64,000 nt of DNA from Kitasatospora fiedleri (GCF_948472415.1 NZ_OX419519.1:1054001-1118000); one strand, 5' to 3'; shown: positions 46,997-56,236, counted from the first letter of the stretch. Made by a program: numbers and translations. Notes: generated from the letters alone by a model not told the origin.

Positions 46997-47223
46997 GCGG
47001 ACGATCCTCTCGGAAAGTGCTGGGTGGCTGATCAACCGCTTGGTGCGATGCGGGACCATCCCCGCTCACCCGGGGAGGACGGTGTCCACCCCGTACGTGC
47101 CGGTGCTGGGCGGGGCAGACCTCCGCGCGAGCCGGGGGCGGCCTTGGTGCTGTAGCGGTGCTGGTGGGGACGGGGCGTCAGCTCTTGGGCCGTGGAAGCG
47201 TTCCGGCAAGCAGCGCTGCCCTG

Positions 47224-48354
47224 CTAGCCGTCGGTGGACCAGCGGACGGTCAGGTCCGGGGTGTTCGTGGCGGTGGCGAGGCGGGTGAGGGCCGGGGTGA
47301 GGGTTTCGGTGGGTGGGCGGTGGGTGAAGGGGGTGAGGGTGAGGGTGGGGCCGTCCTGGTGCCAGGTGCCGGTGATGCGGCCGTCGACCAGGAGGAGCGG
47401 GGCGATTCGGCCGGCGGTGCGGCTGACTGCGGGGCGGTGGGCGGGTGGGAGGATTTCGGTGGCCTTGGTGCCGGGGCCCAGGACGTACTGGTCGAACGGG
47501 CCGAGCAGGTGGACCGAGCCGGTGGTGGGGGCGGGGGCCGTGAGGTCGTCGAGGTGTTCGGTGAGGGTGTAGGCGGGGGTGCCGTCGACGGTGACTTCGG
47601 TCAGTCGGTCGCCGAGGGCGGCGGCGAAGTTCTTGAGGACGCTCCGGCGCAGGCTGTTGCGGGAGAGCCAGGCGTCGAACCGGTCCAGGTCGGCCGGGCC
47701 GTACGCGCCGAGGTAGGCGGCGAGCAGGCGCGGGCCGGCCTGGTCGACCGGGGGGAGGCCGGGCCAGGTGGGGCTGTGGCCGGCCGGGTGGGTGAAGGCG
47801 GTCCGGCCGTGGGGGGCGGGCGCGTGGCAGAGCACGCCCTGCCAGGCGAGCGGTTTCAACAGCGTTCCCCAGCCGGAGCGCAGTTGTTCGGCCAGCGGGG
47901 CGAACCGGGGGTCGGCGGCGAGGGCGGCGGTCAGCTCCTCCCTGGTCAGCACGGTGCCGTCGAGCAGTTCGGCGACGGCTTCGACCAGGTGGGCGACCTG
48001 GGCCGGGGTCGCGCCGAACTCCCTGGTCCAGGCGGGCTTCTCCCAGGTCCGGGCGGAGCCGATCAGGGCCAGTGCGTCGGCGGCGGTGGCGGGGTCGAGC
48101 AGGTGCAGGGTGCCGCGCTGGGCCCAGGTGCGCAGCAGGCGGCCGTCGGCGAGGGCGGTGCGCAGTTGCGCGGTGGCGCCGGGGCCGGTGCGCAGGGCGA
48201 CGGCGAGTTCGGCGGCGGCCGGGACCTGGGCCTGCACCCCGGCGAGGCGTTCGACCACGGCGACCGGCCCGTCCGGGGGCGGTGCCGTGCCGAGGTGTTG
48301 GCGGCGCAGGCGCCAAGCCAGTACCTGGTCCGTCGTCAGTTCGACTCCGCCCAC
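47224..48354 (-). CDS. AlkZ-like winged-helix DNA glycosylase (HTH_42)
   Basis: A 376-residue protein with tandem winged-helix folds. LRRQHLG near the start, VERLAGVQAQVPAAAELAVA, LLRTWAQRGTLHLLDPAT, SGWGTLLKPLAWQGVLC and VHLLGPFDQYVLGPGTKATE are typical of the AlkZ/YcaQ (HTH_42) family. These enzymes remove bulky alkyl-purines and unhook interstrand crosslinks. The QAQ triad matches the Q-x-Q catalytic motif reported for streptomycete AlkZ. In producers such genes give self-resistance to DNA-alkylating metabolites; whether it belongs to the locus at 50-62 kb is open. Confidence 0.82.
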   Translation of the reverse strand: MGGVELTTDQVLAWRLRRQHLGTAPPPDGPVAVVERLAGVQAQVPAAAELAVALRTGPGATAQLRTALADGRLLRTWAQRGTLHLLDPATAADALALIGSARTWEKPAWTREFGATPAQVAHLVEAVAELLDGTVLTREELTAALAADPRFAPLAEQLRSGWGTLLKPLAWQGVLCHAPAPHGRTAFTHPAGHSPTWPGLPPVDQAGPRLLAAYLGAYGPADLDRFDAWLSRNSLRRSVLKNFAAALGDRLTEVTVDGTPAYTLTEHLDDLTAPAPTTGSVHLLGPFDQYVLGPGTKATEILPPAHRPAVSRTAGRIAPLLLVDGRITGTWHQDGPTLTLTPFTHRPPTETLTPALTRLATATNTPDLTVRWSTDG

Positions 48355-48436
48355 CGCGCGTCCCCCTCCGTGCCGGTTCCCGAGGGCGCCGATCCTAGCC
48401 GCCGGTACTGTCAGCGGCCGTCCGCGGCAGGGGCGT

Positions 48437-49324
48437 TCAGGGCGCGGGCGAGGCGGGCGCGGGCGAGGCGGGGACGGGCTGCTCGGGCGGGCCGGGGTAG
48501 GGGAGGATCTGGCGGAGCAGTCCGCGCGGGTGGCCGCGGCGGCGCCACTCGCGGGGGTAGCCGATCGAGACCTCCTCGAAGCGGACGTCCTCGTACCAGG
48601 TGGTGCGGGGGATGTGCAGGTGGCCGTAGACCACGGCGGCGACGTTGAAGCGGCGGTGCCAGTCGGCGGTGCGGTCGGTGCCGCACCACTGGGCGAAGTC
48701 GGGGTAGTGCAGGATGTCGGTGGGGCGGCGGTCGAGCGGCCAGTGGCTCGCCAGGACCAGCGGCAGGCCGGGGTCGTGCGCGGCGAGCGCCTTCTCGGTG
48801 GCCTCGACCCGTTCGCGGCACCAGTCGTCGACGCCGGCGTAGGGCGCGGGGTCGATCCGGTACTCGTCGGTGCAGACCACGCCGTTCTCGTGGGCGCGGG
48901 CGAGCGACTGCTGCTTGTCGGTGACGCCGGGCACCCGCCAGCTGTAGTCGTAGAGGGTGAAGACGGGGGCGACGGCGTACGGTCCGCCGGGGCCCCGCCA
49001 GACCGGGAACGGGTCCTCGGGGGTGTGGACGCCGAGGGCGCGGCAGCGTTCGACCAGGAGCTGGTAGCGGGCGGGGGCGGAGAGGTCGACCTGGTCGTGC
49101 GCGGTGCTCCACAGTTCGTGGTTGCCGGGCGTCCAGATCACCTGGGCGAAGCGGCCGGTGAGGAAGCGCAGCGCCGCCTCGACGTCGCGGACCTGTTCGG
49201 CGACGTCGCCCGCGACGATCAGCCAGTCGTCGGGACCGGTGGGGTGGAGCGCTTCGAGGGTGTCGCGGTTGTCGGCGATGCCGACGTGCAGGTCGCTCAC
49301 CGCGAGCAGGCGTCCGTCCGGCAC
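48437..49324 (-). CDS. Calcineurin-like metallophosphoesterase
   Basis: A 295-residue enzyme with all metal-binding blocks: LLAVSDLHVG (D-x-H), DWLIVAGDVAE (GD), VIWTPGNHELW (GNHE), LVLASHWPLD (H) and VVYGHLHIPR (GHxH). ATG 49324. The group, with WCGT, RFNVAAVVYGHLH and IGYPREW, is conserved in actinomycetes, often beside phosphopantetheinyl transferase genes, and may hydrolyse phosphopantetheine or nucleotides. The tail is Pro/Ala-rich. Confidence 0.9.
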   Translation of the reverse strand: MPDGRLLAVSDLHVGIADNRDTLEALHPTGPDDWLIVAGDVAEQVRDVEAALRFLTGRFAQVIWTPGNHELWSTAHDQVDLSAPARYQLLVERCRALGVHTPEDPFPVWRGPGGPYAVAPVFTLYDYSWRVPGVTDKQQSLARAHENGVVCTDEYRIDPAPYAGVDDWCRERVEATEKALAAHDPGLPLVLASHWPLDRRPTDILHYPDFAQWCGTDRTADWHRRFNVAAVVYGHLHIPRTTWYEDVRFEEVSIGYPREWRRRGHPRGLLRQILPYPGPPEQPVPASPAPASPAP

Positions 49325-49600
49325 CGTTCCCCCGTCCTCGTCTCGGCCCGGCGTCCCGGCAGCGGGACGCGCGTTGACACGCTACCGCCGAGGCGGTGGG
49401 GCGCGCCAGCGGGCCGTTCTCCGGTCGGCGCGTCAACGCCCGGCGGAACCACGGGCGTTCAGTTGTCACATGTATGGCTGTTCGCTCTACATACGGTCAT
49501 TCGATGTGTAGTTTCAACACTCTGTTGACTGACGGGGCCATGACTATATCTTCTCGGCATGCGGCCGATCCGGCCGCCACCACCGGATTGAGGAGTCGTC

Positions 49601-50452
49601 ATGCCCGCTTCCGGCACCACCCGGATGCTCCGTCGCGCCGCCACCGCGGCCGCCTCCGCCGCCCTGCTCGTCGGCGCCGTCGCCGCCGTCCCCGCCCAGG
49701 CCGCCGCGCCGGGCACCCCCGCCGGCTTCCACCCCGAACGGGACTTCGCCGGCTCGACCGTCGCCGGCCACGAGGGCCGCGCCGACACAGCCGACACCGC
49801 GAGCACCTTCGCAGCACTGGCCGCCACCCAGACCAAGGGCATGGACGTGTCCAGCTACCAGGGCAACGTCGCCTGGAGCACCGCGTACGCCAACGGCGGC
49901 CGGTTCGCCTACGTCAAGGCCACCGAGGGCACCAGCTACACCAACCCGTACTTCTCCCAGCAGTACAGCGGCTCGTACAACGTCGGGATGATCCGCGGCG
50001 CCTACCACTTCGCGCTGCCGAACGTCTCCAGCGGCGCCACCCAGGCCACCTACTTCGTCGGCCACGGCGGCGGCTGGTCCAAGGACGGCAAGACCCTGCC
50101 GCCCGCCCTGGACATCGAGTACAACCCGTACGGCGCCACCTGCTACGGCCTGAGCCAGGCCGGGATGGTCAGCTGGATCCGCGACTTCTCCAACACCGTG
50201 CACAGCAAGACCGGCCGCTACCCGACGATCTACACCACCACCGACTGGTGGACCACCTGCACCGGCAACAACTCCTCCTTCGGCGCCACCAACCCGCTCT
50301 GGATAGCCCGCTACGCCTCCGCCGTCGGCACCCTGCCGGCCGGCTGGTCCTACCAGACCATCTGGCAGTACTCCGACTCCGGCACCCTGCCGGGCGACCA
50401 GAACTACTTCAACGGCGCGCTCGACCGGCTCAAGGCCCTCGCCAACGGCTGA
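49601..50452 (+). CDS. Secreted GH25 muramidase (lysozyme)
   Basis: A 283-residue protein with a signal peptide (MLRRAATAAASAALLVGAV, cleavage after AQAA), a short propeptide and a GH25 domain: TKGMDVSSYQGNVAWSTAYA, FAYVKATEGTSYTNPYFSQQ, MIRGAYHFALP, PALDIEYNPYG (catalytic Asp/Glu), SWIRDFSNTVHSKTGRYPTI and TIWQYSDSGTLPGDQNYF. It cleaves the MurNAc-GlcNAc bond, as in cellosyl-type enzymes of Streptomyces. ATG 49601 has GAGGAG upstream; the 49,380-49,600 leader is notably AT-rich and holds its promoter. Confidence 0.93.
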   Translation: MPASGTTRMLRRAATAAASAALLVGAVAAVPAQAAAPGTPAGFHPERDFAGSTVAGHEGRADTADTASTFAALAATQTKGMDVSSYQGNVAWSTAYANGGRFAYVKATEGTSYTNPYFSQQYSGSYNVGMIRGAYHFALPNVSSGATQATYFVGHGGGWSKDGKTLPPALDIEYNPYGATCYGLSQAGMVSWIRDFSNTVHSKTGRYPTIYTTTDWWTTCTGNNSSFGATNPLWIARYASAVGTLPAGWSYQTIWQYSDSGTLPGDQNYFNGALDRLKALANG

Positions 50453-50500
50453 CCCACCGCTCCCCCGCCCGCTCCCGCCCGCCCCCGCCCGCCCGCAGCC

Positions 50501-50537
50501 GTCCGCAGCCGGACTCCGCCCCGCACCGGCTGCGGAC
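50501..50537 (+). terminator. Hairpin after the GH25 gene
   Basis: GTCCGCAGCCGG (50501-50512) pairs perfectly with CCGGCTGCGGAC (50526-50537), 49 bp after the muramidase stop and between convergent genes. Confidence 0.6.
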
Positions 50538-50602
50538 GGACGGGCGGACGGGCAGACGGACGGACGGGCGGACGGACGGGCAGACGGACGGACGGGCGGA
50601 CG
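50538..50602. repeat. GGAC/GGGC tandem repeat between convergent genes
   Basis: GGACGGGCGGACGGGCAGAC and close variants recur over 65 bp. The block ends just before the stop of the minus-strand methyltransferase. Simple repeat; may aid termination. Confidence 0.75.
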
Positions 50603-50609
50603 GGGGTGC

Positions 50610-51355
50610 TCAGTCGCGGCGCAGCACCAGCAGGTCCATCCAGCTGACGGCCTCCTCCTCCGGCCGCTCGGCCGCCGCCCGGCGCAGCCGGTCGAGCCCG
50701 GCCTGCCACGCCTCGTCGGGCAGGGCGCGCAGCTTGCTGTCCGCGTCGCGGCGCAGTCCGGCGGCGAACGCGGCCAGGGTGGGCGCGGAGCGCTGCGGCA
50801 GTGAGCGCAGGGCGACCGGGGTGAACCCGGCCGCCTCGAACGCCGTCGTGACGTGCTCGACGGTCGGGTAGTCGGCGATCCCGGCGGCGGTCTCCGGGAA
50901 GTACCGCACCCGCAGGTCGCGTTCGCACCGGCCGGGGAAGGCGTTGCGGATCAGCACCGTCCCGCCGGGGCGCAGCACACGGTGCAACTCCCGTGCGGCG
51001 GCGGTGAGATCGCCGATGTGGTGGACCACCGAGCCGAGCCAGGCGGCGTCCGCCCCCGCGTCCGCGACCGGCAGCTGCTCGGCCCGGCCGTCCAGGACCG
51101 TGATCCCCTCCCCACGGGGATCAACTCCCGCATGGCCGGGGCGGGTTCGACGGCCACCACGTGGACGCCGAACCAGTCGCGCAGTGCGGTGGCGAAGGCC
51201 CCGGTGCCCGCCCCGACGTCGAGGACGGTGGCGCCGGGGCTCGGCGCGGCGTGCTCCGCGATCGCCTCCCGCCAGGCGGTCAGCCCCTCGCGGGGGATCT
51301 CGCGGGCCGCCCGGTAGTCGGCGGCGGTGCTGGCGTCGTACACGGTGTCGGCCAC
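50610..51355 (-). CDS. SAM-dependent methyltransferase of the biosynthetic locus, one frameshift
   Basis: GTG 51355 starts VADTVYDASTAADYRAARE. Motif I is ATVLDVGAGTGAFATALRDW and the acidic ribose binder is VHVVAVEPAPAMRELIP. A frame change near 51,115 then allows GSVVHHIGDLTAAARELHRV and LRPGGTVLIRNAFPGRCERD to the stop at 50610. It is a class I small-molecule methyltransferase of about 247 residues (UbiE/Methyltransf_11 type), last in the minus-strand run and 14 bp after the ATP-grasp gene. It probably methylates an O or N of the pathway product. Confidence 0.8.
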
Positions 51356-51369
51356 GGCGGGCTCGCTCC

Positions 51370-52569
51370 TCAGGTGAGTCGTTCCAGGACGGGGGTGAGC
51401 GGGGCGGGGTCGGCGTCCCCGAGCGCCGCGAGGAACAGCCAGCCGCGCGGTGCGGCGAGCGTACCGGCGGCCAGCGGGAGCAGGCCCGGCCCGCCGGCGG
51501 CGGGCAGCAGCCGGGCCTCGTCCAGGGCGTTGACCAGCCGCTCGAACCAGCCCTCGCCGTCGATCGGGACGAGCCGCAACTCCAGCCGGGCGTCCAGCTG
51601 CTGGGCGATCATGCCGGGCGAGAGCCGGGCGTTGGCCTCCAGCACGGGGACGAGTGCGCCGTCGGCGGTGGTCATCGAGTCCACCGACAGCGGCCCCCGG
51701 TAGCCGGCCGCGGCGGCGGACTCGGCGACGGACTCCGCGGTCTCCCGGTAGCCCGCCCGGTCCAGCCGGGCCAGCAGTTCGGGGCTCGGCCGGTCCGAAC
51801 CCCGGTACGCGTGGCCGTCGTTGAGCACCTGCCGGATGCCGTGCCAGTGCGGCCGGCCGGACGGGTCGATGGTGAAGTGCGCGGCGAAGTCCTCGGCGGG
51901 CCGGTGCAGCGGCTCGACGATCAGCTCGATCCGGGCCGAGCGCCGCTCCACCTCCCGGGCCAGGTGCCGTTCCAGGAAGGCGAGCCGCTCGGGCGACTCG
52001 ACCACCAGGTTGCCCTGGCCGGAGACCCCGTACGGGTCCTTGACCACGCACGGGCCCAGCGCCCCGGCTGCGGCCCGCAGTTCGGCGAGGCCGGTGACGA
52101 CGGTGCCGGCGCCGGGGTGGCCCAGTTCCGTCGTCCAGGTCTTGGAGTTGACCAGCCGGACGGCGTCCGGCTCCGGCAGTCGCCCGGCCAGCCCCTGCCG
52201 GGCGAGCGCCGGCGCGGTGCCGGGCAGCACCGCGTACGGCGCGGCCACCGCCCCGGCCAGGCCGGGGACGGGGTGCGCGGCGAGCCGCCGCTCGACCGGC
52301 TCCGCCGGGTCGCCGGGGACGGCGAGGTGCCGGGCCCCGAAACCGGCCGCGTGCATCAACTCGGTGAACGCGGAGGGTGGTTGGCGGTTGGTCAGCAGGA
52401 CGTCGCCGGGCCCGCAGAGCACCGCCTGGAGCTGGTCCATCTCCCGGGTCAGGCGTTCGCTGTGCGGGTTGCGCAGCGCGGGCAGGGTGGCCAGCTCCGC
52501 GGGGCGCCAGTGGGCCTCGGCGTCGCAGCTGCCGAACCGGACGGTGCCGGACCGGACGGTGCCGCTCAC
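51370..52569 (-). CDS. ATP-grasp ligase
   Basis: GTG 52569 overlaps the carrier-protein stop (GTGA). The 399-residue protein has the ATP-grasp fold: GPCVVKDPYGVSGQGNLVVE (glycine-rich loop and lysine), IELIVEPLHRPAEDFAAHFT (hinge), GYRGPLSVDSM and VPVLEANARLSPGMIAQQLD (metal-binding E-x-N-x-R). Such enzymes form amide, ester or peptide bonds through acyl-phosphates. In this locus it could join the carrier-built or N-oxidised amino acid to a second amino acid or amine. Confidence 0.85.
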   Translation of the reverse strand: MSGTVRSGTVRFGSCDAEAHWRPAELATLPALRNPHSERLTREMDQLQAVLCGPGDVLLTNRQPPSAFTELMHAAGFGARHLAVPGDPAEPVERRLAAHPVPGLAGAVAAPYAVLPGTAPALARQGLAGRLPEPDAVRLVNSKTWTTELGHPGAGTVVTGLAELRAAAGALGPCVVKDPYGVSGQGNLVVESPERLAFLERHLAREVERRSARIELIVEPLHRPAEDFAAHFTIDPSGRPHWHGIRQVLNDGHAYRGSDRPSPELLARLDRAGYRETAESVAESAAAAGYRGPLSVDSMTTADGALVPVLEANARLSPGMIAQQLDARLELRLVPIDGEGWFERLVNALDEARLLPAAGGPGLLPLAAGTLAAPRGWLFLAALGDADPAPLTPVLERLT

Positions 52570-52805
52570 GCGGCGCCTTCGGCGGGGGCGAGGAAGCGCT
52601 CCTCGATCCGCTCCAGCGTCCGGAAGTCGTCCACGGTGACCTCGGCGAGGTCGATGGGTCGGCCGGAGACGCTCTCCAGCAGGTAGATGAACTCCAGGAA
52701 GTCGAGCGAGTCGATCAGCCGGCCCTCGATGAGGTCCTCGGCGGGTTCGACCTCCCGGCCGAGCTTCGGGTTCTTGCCCTGGATCCAGTCGGCGATCTGC
52801 TGCAC
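52566..52805 (-). CDS. Acyl/aminoacyl carrier protein
   Basis: A 79-residue acidic carrier from GTG 52805 behind a GAGGAG site: QQIADWIQGKNPKLGREVEP, then LIEGRLIDSLDFLEFIYLLE with the phosphopantetheine Ser33 in the DSL motif, and helix IV DFRTLERIEERFL. It lies between the phosphopantetheinyl transferase and the ATP-grasp gene and is the obvious partner of the amino acid:carrier-protein ligase. The frame is open into the upstream AcpS coding sequence with no stop, so an AcpS-ACP read-through fusion is also possible. Confidence 0.88.
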   Translation of the reverse strand: MQQIADWIQGKNPKLGREVEPAEDLIEGRLIDSLDFLEFIYLLESVSGRPIDLAEVTVDDFRTLERIEERFLAPAEGAA

Positions 52806-53332
52806 GGGGTGACTCCTCGGTGGGATGGTCGGGGACGGGCGGAGGGTGTCGGACGGGCGGGGGGTGGTCGGGGAGGGAAGGGGGGTGTCGGTCAGGGCGG
52901 CGGCGACCGCGATCGCCCACTCGCCCTCGTGGGTGATGCTGAGCGTCCACTGCGCGAGGCGTTCGGCGCGCAGCCGGCGCAGGGCGGTGCCGTGCGGGTG
53001 GACGGCGGGGGCGCCGCCGGGGCCGCGGAGCACTTCGATGTCCCGCCAGCGGATCAACTCGTCGACGGGGGTGAGCAGTTTGAGGAACGCCTCCTTCGCG
53101 GCGAGCCGCCCGGCCAGGGTGGCGTCGGGGTGCCGTCGGCAGCGGCGAGCTGTTCGCGCTCCCGGGGGGTGAACTGGTCGGCGAGCCAGCGTTCGCCGTG
53201 GCGGCGGGCGACAGCGGCGGCGCGGGGGACGTGCACCAGGTCGACGCCGACCCGCAGCCGGGGGTCGGCCCCGTCGGGGGTGTCGCCGAGCATCCGGTGC
53301 AGGGCCGCCCGCAGGGCGTCCTCCCCGGTCAC
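52806..53332 (-). CDS. AcpS-type 4'-phosphopantetheinyl transferase, one frameshift
   Basis: GTG 53332 overlaps the upstream gene (GTGA). LRVGVDLVHVPRAAAVARRH with the Mg-binding Asp, then a frame change near 53,140, then ATLAGRLAAKEAFLKLLTPV (the W/K-E-A motif) and RLAQWTLSITHEGEWAIAVA. It would activate the adjacent carrier protein. After AIAVAAAL the sequence becomes Pro/Ser/Thr-rich and runs without a stop into the carrier-protein frame. It may therefore make a two-domain protein or rely on internal initiation for the carrier. Confidence 0.78.
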
Positions 53333-54465
53333 CGGGCCGCGACCGGGGCCGCCCCCGGTCCGGGCGGCGCGTCCTGTGCCGCGTCCCGTGCCGCATCCCG
53401 TGTCGCGTCCCGCGCCCGCGCGTACTGCTCGCGCAGCCGGGCGAGGATCGCCGCCGCGGGTTCGACGGCGGTGACGGCGCCGCAGCCGAGTCCCGCGTAG
53501 CGGGCCATCTCGCCGACCCGGCCCTCGGCCTCCGCGGTGGGTGCGGCGGCGGAGCCGCGCGGGACGGGACGCCGGCTGCCCATCACGGTGGTCCAGGCGA
53601 TCAGTGCGGAGGGCAGCGGGGCCGGCGCCTCGGTGACGGCGCTGCGCAGGACGCGGTGGGTGCGGCCGGGCCAGCCGATCGAGAAGCGGTCGGTGATGAC
53701 GGTGTCGGCCGGTCCGGCGGCGATCAGGTCGCGCCGGTAGTCGGGGTGGGCGGCGGACTCGGCGGCGGCGACGAACAGCGTGCCGCACATCGCCCCGTTC
53801 GCCCCGGCGGCCAGGACCCGCAGCAGGTCGGCACCGGTGCCGACGGCGCCCGCGGCGAACACCGGCAGGTCGAAGCCGGGGTCGGCGCGCAGTTCGGCGA
53901 GCAGGTCGGCGAGCGGCCGCTCGCCGAGGTGGTGGCCGCCGGCCTCGGTGCCCTGGACGGTGACGGCGTGCGCGCCGAGCCCGGCGGCGGTGCGGGCGTC
54001 GTGGTGGCTGCCGGTCTGCACCAGCAGCCGGTGTCCGGCGGCGCGCACCCGTTCGGCGAAGGGGCGCGGCGGCAGGCCGTAGCTGTTGACGGTGAGCTGC
54101 CGGTCGGCCCGGTCGAGGACGGCGTCGAGCTGCTCGTCGAGCAGCCGGTCGGCGACCTCGGGGATGACGTTGACGCCGAAGGTGCGGGTGGTGCGGGCGG
54201 CGGTCCGCTCGACCAGGGCGGCGGCCAGGGCGCGGTCGCTCTTGTAGAGGGCGACGGTGCCCAGGGCCCCGGCCTCGCTGACGGCGGCGGCCAGCTCCGG
54301 TCCGGCGATGCCGCCCATCCCGGCCTGGACCAGCGGGAGTTCGACGCCGAGCGCGGCGGCGCCCACTGCGGCGGCGGCGTCGACGGCGGTCAAGGCGGCG
54401 TCGACGGCGGCACCGGCCAAGGCGGCGGCACCGGCCAAGGCGGCGTCGGCGTCAGCGGCGCTCAT
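53329..54465 (-). CDS. Nitronate monooxygenase-like FMN enzyme
   Basis: A 378-residue TIM-barrel flavoprotein of the 2-nitropropane dioxygenase/FabK-like family. ATG 54465 gives an Ala-rich leader, then VELPLVQAGMGGIAGPELAA, TFGVNVIPEVADRLL, VQGTEAGGHHLGERP (EAGGH, phosphate/FMN and the His), FAAGAVGTGADLLRVLAAGA and GAMCGTLFVAAAESAAHPDY. Nitronate monooxygenases oxidise alkyl nitronates. Next to an AurF-type N-oxygenase it may either process a nitro intermediate or protect the producer from it. Confidence 0.82.
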   Translation of the reverse strand: MSAADADAALAGAAALAGAAVDAALTAVDAAAAVGAAALGVELPLVQAGMGGIAGPELAAAVSEAGALGTVALYKSDRALAAALVERTAARTTRTFGVNVIPEVADRLLDEQLDAVLDRADRQLTVNSYGLPPRPFAERVRAAGHRLLVQTGSHHDARTAAGLGAHAVTVQGTEAGGHHLGERPLADLLAELRADPGFDLPVFAAGAVGTGADLLRVLAAGANGAMCGTLFVAAAESAAHPDYRRDLIAAGPADTVITDRFSIGWPGRTHRVLRSAVTEAPAPLPSALIAWTTVMGSRRPVPRGSAAAPTAEAEGRVGEMARYAGLGCGAVTAVEPAAAILARLREQYARARDATRDAARDAAQDAPPGPGAAPVAAR

Positions 54466-55302
54466 CGCGCACCTCGCGGACGCGTTCGAGCGCGGCGTCG
54501 GCGCTGCCGTGGGTGAGGATCGCGGCGTGCACCCACCGCTCGGCGCCGAACGCGGTGCAGCCGCTGTGCGCGGCCTCGCCGCCGGAGGTGATGCCGAGGC
54601 GGTCGCCGAAGAAGTTGCGGTGCCGGTTGACGGAGGCGATGGCGGTGCCGTCGACGGCCAGGAACTCGTACTTGACCGGGTCGAGGGCCATCAGCTTGGC
54701 GCGCGAGCCGGTGCGGTCGTAGAACGGGTCGTTGGCGGGCTGGTAGTCGAGGACGATGCCGAGGGCGGCGGCGAGGTCGAGGACGAACTCCTTGGAGCGG
54801 GCGAGGTGGTCGCGCACGCCGTCGGGGGTGCCGAGGTAGAGCACCTCGCGCATGTGGAAGCCCCACAGGCGGCGCAGCCCGTCGTAGTGGTCCTCGTTGC
54901 GGAAGCAGCGGCCGATGGCGGTGACCCGCTGCCCGTCGCCGACCTCGGCGCCGGAGAGCGAGAGCAGCAGGCCGTAGCAGGTGGCGGAGGGCAGCAGGTA
55001 GCCGGTGGGGTGGACGCCCTGCTCGGCGGGGGGCTCCCCGGCGGCGAGGGCGTCCAGGGTGTCGCCCTGGTAGCGGCGGCGGCGACGCCGAGGTGCGGGA
55101 AGTTGCGAAAGTAGTCGAGCTTGGCGAGCCCTTCGGCGGGCAGCAGCGGCGGGCCGATCACGGCGGGGGCGTGCAGGTGCTCGGCGAGGCCGGTGAACAG
55201 CGCGTCGAGTTCGGTCAGCAGCGCGGCGTGGACGGGGTCGAGGACGACCAGGCCGGGGCCGGGCTCGCGCAGCGGGGGCAGGTCGGTGGTGCGGGTGCTC
55301 AT
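54452..55302 (-). CDS. Amino acid:carrier-protein ligase (truncated SerRS-like), one frameshift
   Basis: ATG 55302. After LDYFRNFPHLGV a frame change near 55,082 is needed; the rest reads YQGDTLDALAAGEPPAEQGV, LLPSATCYGLLLSLSGAEVG (zinc Cys), GRCFRNEDHYDGLRRLWGFH, MREVLYLGTPDGVRDHLARS, NFFGDRLGI and AHSGCTAFGAERWVHAAIL (second zinc Cys, class II motif 3-like Arg region). This is the pattern of class II aaRS homologues without a tRNA-binding arm. They adenylate an amino acid (Gly or Ala in characterised ones) and attach it to a carrier protein. It overlaps the nitronate monooxygenase gene by 14 bp. Confidence 0.85.
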
Positions 55303-55339
55303 GCGGGTTCCCTTGCTGGGCGCGGAGGTCGGCGGGTTC

Positions 55340-56236
55340 TCAGGCGGCGTCGAGCACGCCGATGCGGCGGTAGAACGCGGTGGTGCGGGAGGTGATGGCG
55401 GCGTGCGCGGCCTGCCGGGCGGGGTCGGCGATGACCCGGGCGCGGAAGGCCAGCGGGTCGGGGATGCCGGCGTCGCGGTAGGCGTCGACGCTGTACAGCT
55501 GCTGGATCGAGGACTGGACGTACTTCTCGACGTACTGCCGGCCGCGCTCGGTCTCCCGCTCGTCCCCGGCCTCGACCAGGCGCTGCCACAGGGCGCGCAC
55601 CAGTTGGGCGCCGAACGCGATGTGCCGGGACTCGTCCTGGTGGTGGACCCGGTTGATGGCGCGGATGGTCTCGGGCAGCGCGGTGTCGGCGGCCATCCTG
55701 CTGTTGAAGTGGTCGACGATCTGCTCGAAGATCAGGATGCGGCTGAACACCACGAAGTTGTCGAGCCGCGCGGAGTGCTTCTCGGCGGAGAAGGCCATCG
55801 ACCGGTCGGGGAACAGCCGGCCGCCGTAGCGCAGGCAGAACTCGGCGAAGAACCACATGTGTTCGTTCTCCTCGCCGAGGAAGTGGTGGAAGAACGGGGT
55901 GGGGATCTCGTAGCCGGGGGCGTGGATGCGCCGGACGACCTCCTGCATCAGCTCGCGGATGCCGTGCACGTTGAGGCTGTAGAAGTTGATGCTCTCCCAC
56001 TTCGACAGCGCCAGGTACTGCTCGCGGCTCAACTCGGCCGCGGCGGCGGTGCCGTGGACGGTGAGCAGGTCCTCGCTCATCCACAGGGCGCCCTCGGGGA
56101 TGCGCTCGGGCCAGTCGAAGGTCTGGTAGGGGTTGTAGTACTCGTTCTCGGCGGCGGCGGTCAGCCGGGTGACGGCGGCGGCCACCTCCTCGTCCCAGAC
56201 GGGCGCGGTGTCGGCGGTCGGGGCGGCGGTGGTCAT
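55340..56236 (-). CDS. AurF-like di-iron N-oxygenase
   Basis: A 298-residue all-helical protein. Predicted di-iron ligands are in SKWESINFYSLNVHG (Glu81; Glu95 is an alternative), GEENEHMWFF (Glu123-x2-His126), ILIFEQIVDHF (Glu171) and RVHHQDESRHIAFG (His198-x3-Glu202-x2-His205). The H-x3-E-x2-H spacing, with a seventh histidine ligand, is that of AurF/CmlI p-aminobenzoate N-oxygenases, which turn amines into hydroxylamine, nitroso or nitro groups. Here the likely substrate is a carrier-bound amino acid made by the next gene. Intact frame, ATG 56236. Confidence 0.88.
   Translation of the reverse strand: MTTAAPTADTAPVWDEEVAAAVTRLTAAAENEYYNPYQTFDWPERIPEGALWMSEDLLTVHGTAAAAELSREQYLALSKWESINFYSLNVHGIRELMQEVVRRIHAPGYEIPTPFFHHFLGEENEHMWFFAEFCLRYGGRLFPDRSMAFSAEKHSARLDNFVVFSRILIFEQIVDHFNSRMAADTALPETIRAINRVHHQDESRHIAFGAQLVRALWQRLVEAGDERETERGRQYVEKYVQSSIQQLYSVDAYRDAGIPDPLAFRARVIADPARQAAHAAITSRTTAFYRRIGVLDAA

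Noticed and set aside
49525-49550. TTGACT ... TATATC as the promoter of the GH25 gene.
   Set aside because: The spacer is only 14 bp. The AT-rich region probably holds a promoter, but I cannot fix its elements.
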